From: Nonomuraea antri | GTDB lineage: Bacteria > Actinomycetota > Actinomycetes > Streptosporangiales > Streptosporangiaceae | DNA: 63,871 nt | NCBI RefSeq assembly: GCF_013283785.1 | Contig: NZ_JABCPZ010000035.1 | Span: 1-63,871, forward strand | Direction of reading: 5' to 3' | Notes under the pieces: generated by a model | What the model was told of the DNA's origin: nothing | The model's input: only the letters and a program-made list of their open reading frames with translations | Databases searched by the model: none | Part shown: positions 62,972 through 63,871 of the stretch, one piece after another | Layout: each line of letters begins with the position of its first letter | How positions within the stretch are numbered: position 1 is the stretch's first letter | Translations under genes and position numbers: made by a program

Positions 62972-63871
62972 ATGCGATCAGTGCGTGACTTCGGGGCCGG
63001 CGTCGGCTTCTTCTTCCAGGGGCTCGGATGGGTGGCCCGCAACGGCCGGTGGTGGTTGTTCGGGCTGATCCCCGCGTTGATCGCGTTCGCGCTCTACGCG
63101 GTGGCGCTGGTCTTCCTGGGAACCAACGCGACCGCCGTGGCGGAGTTCCTGACGCCGTTCGCCGACTCGTGGAGCTGGCGTGAGCTGTTCAGGACCCTGG
63201 TGGCCATCGCGCTGTTCATGGGCGGCCTGGTGCTGGCGGTGCTGACGTTCGCGGCGATCACGCTGGCCATTGGCGAGCCGTTCTACGAGCGGCTGTCGGC
63301 GGCGGTCGACCCGCTGCACGACGCCGAGGAACAGCCGTGGTGGCGCACGCTGCCGCGCTCGATCAGAGACAGCCTGGTGACGCTGTTCTACGTGCTGCTG
63401 TTCACCGTGCCGCTGTTCTTCATGGGTTTCATCCCGGTGATCGGCCAGACGGTCGTGCCGGTGCTCGGCGCCGCCGTTTCCGGATTCTTCCTGACGGTCG
63501 AGCTCACGACGATCGCCCTGGAACGCCGGGGCCTGGTCCGCCGCGACCGGTTCGCGCTGCTGCGCGGCAACAAGGCCAGCGCGCTGGGGTTCGGGGTGGT
63601 GGTGTTCCTGCTGTTCCTGGTGCCGTTCGTGGCGGTGGTGGCGATGCCGGCGGCGGTGGCGGGCGCCGCCTTGCTCGTCCGCACCCGCCTCGCCCCGCAC
63701 CACGCCGATCCGCACCATTCCGGACGCCACGAGCCCGGCCCCCAGACCCGAGGCCCAATCCCTCCCAGCCCCCAGCACCAGGGCCCGATCCACTCCGGCC
63801 CCCAGCACCAGGGCCCGCAGCACCACCAGGGCCCGAACCAGCCTGGCCCGCAGCACCGAGGTCCCCAGCAC
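62972..63871 (+). CDS. EI24/CysZ-like membrane protein, partial
   Basis: The 300 codons visible are open to the right edge of the window. Residues 1-235 are an EI24/CysZ-like multi-helix domain (SVRDFGAGVGFFFQGLGW; FAAITLAIGEPFYERLSAAV; GFIPVIGQTVVPVLGA). Its tail (from about 240) is a His/Gln/Gly/Pro repeat such as PQHQGP and still continues at 63871. The ATG at 62972 lies 10 nt after the Maf stop. Related CysZ proteins move sulphate, but the role here is unknown. The tail recalls the Gln/Gly/Pro tail of the unrelated membrane protein at 993-1712. Confidence 0.85.
   Translation, partial: MRSVRDFGAGVGFFFQGLGWVARNGRWWLFGLIPALIAFALYAVALVFLGTNATAVAEFLTPFADSWSWRELFRTLVAIALFMGGLVLAVLTFAAITLAIGEPFYERLSAAVDPLHDAEEQPWWRTLPRSIRDSLVTLFYVLLFTVPLFFMGFIPVIGQTVVPVLGAAVSGFFLTVELTTIALERRGLVRRDRFALLRGNKASALGFGVVVFLLFLVPFVAVVAMPAAVAGAALLVRTRLAPHHADPHHSGRHEPGPQTRGPIPPSPQHQGPIHSGPQHQGPQHHQGPNQPGPQHRGPQH

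Overview
The window is high-GC DNA of actinomycete type. It has many GTG and some TTG starts, stop/start overlaps of the ATGA, GTGA and TTGA kind, an Lsr2 nucleoid protein, an F420-type LLM oxidoreductase, a PF04672 methyltransferase and a WYL regulator. The gene mix suggests Streptosporangiales (for example Nonomuraea or a relative), but that is an inference from gene content, not a measurement. The layout looks like an ordinary chromosome arm: no integrase, transposase, phage module or CRISPR array was seen. Genes are dense and no gene-free stretch exceeds about 235 bases.

Left third (1-25400): small units of metabolism and regulation. They include an NmrA-type reductase behind an ECF41-type promoter, a PrmC-like methyltransferase, a DyP peroxidase, an AA10 lytic polysaccharide monooxygenase downstream of a two-component system (with a 13-bp minisatellite between them), membrane proteins, CynX-type and DHA2 exporters, an AlaX editing hydrolase, a dienelactone hydrolase/MarR pair, an ECF41 sigma factor, tRNA-Ala(GGC), a THEP1 NTPase, a VOC protein and WYL regulator facing a double palindrome, an aromatic amino acid decarboxylase, a DGPF/YCII protein, and a MocR regulator that has lost its PLP lysine.

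Centre (25500-40063): a colinear block of about 14.5 kb for arabinose. The order is LacI regulator, YtfQRT-YjfF-type furanose ABC transporter, ChvE-GguAB-type monosaccharide ABC transporter, a second LacI paralogue, then araB-araD-araA. Four related 14-bp operators (consensus TGTTAACGNTAACA) lie before the first regulator, before each binding-protein gene, and over the start codon of araB. The simplest model is that furanose and pyranose forms of L-arabinose enter by two pumps and are converted to D-xylulose 5-phosphate, with both LacI paralogues reading the same operator family.

Right third (40064-63871): an F420-type oxidoreductase, an AGPS-like flavoprotein, a methyltransferase, a GlxA-type regulator divergent from a type III polyketide synthase/ICMT methyltransferase pair, an asparagine-synthase-like protein without the glutaminase cysteine, a VWA lipoprotein, a second tRNA-Ala(GGC), a cell-wall amidase, lsr2, cutA, a TetR/membrane-protein pair with twin TAGCA-N6-TGCTA operators, a second GlxA regulator with an MFS transporter, PTH2, ftsH, a DUF937 protein, Maf, and an EI24-type membrane protein that runs off the right edge.

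Main points for a second look: (i) two ECF-sigma promoter types can be read by eye. TGTCACA-N16-CGTC lies 8 nt before the NmrA gene, with a near copy 8 nt before the ECF41 gene itself. A mirror-image pair of ECF42-type promoters (TGTNGA-N17-CGAC) lies between a DHA2 exporter and a DGPF gene. (ii) The arabinose regulon has a start-codon operator. (iii) The MocR protein has Lys replaced by Glu at its PLP site. (iv) Overlapping palindromes serve the WYL and TetR regulators.
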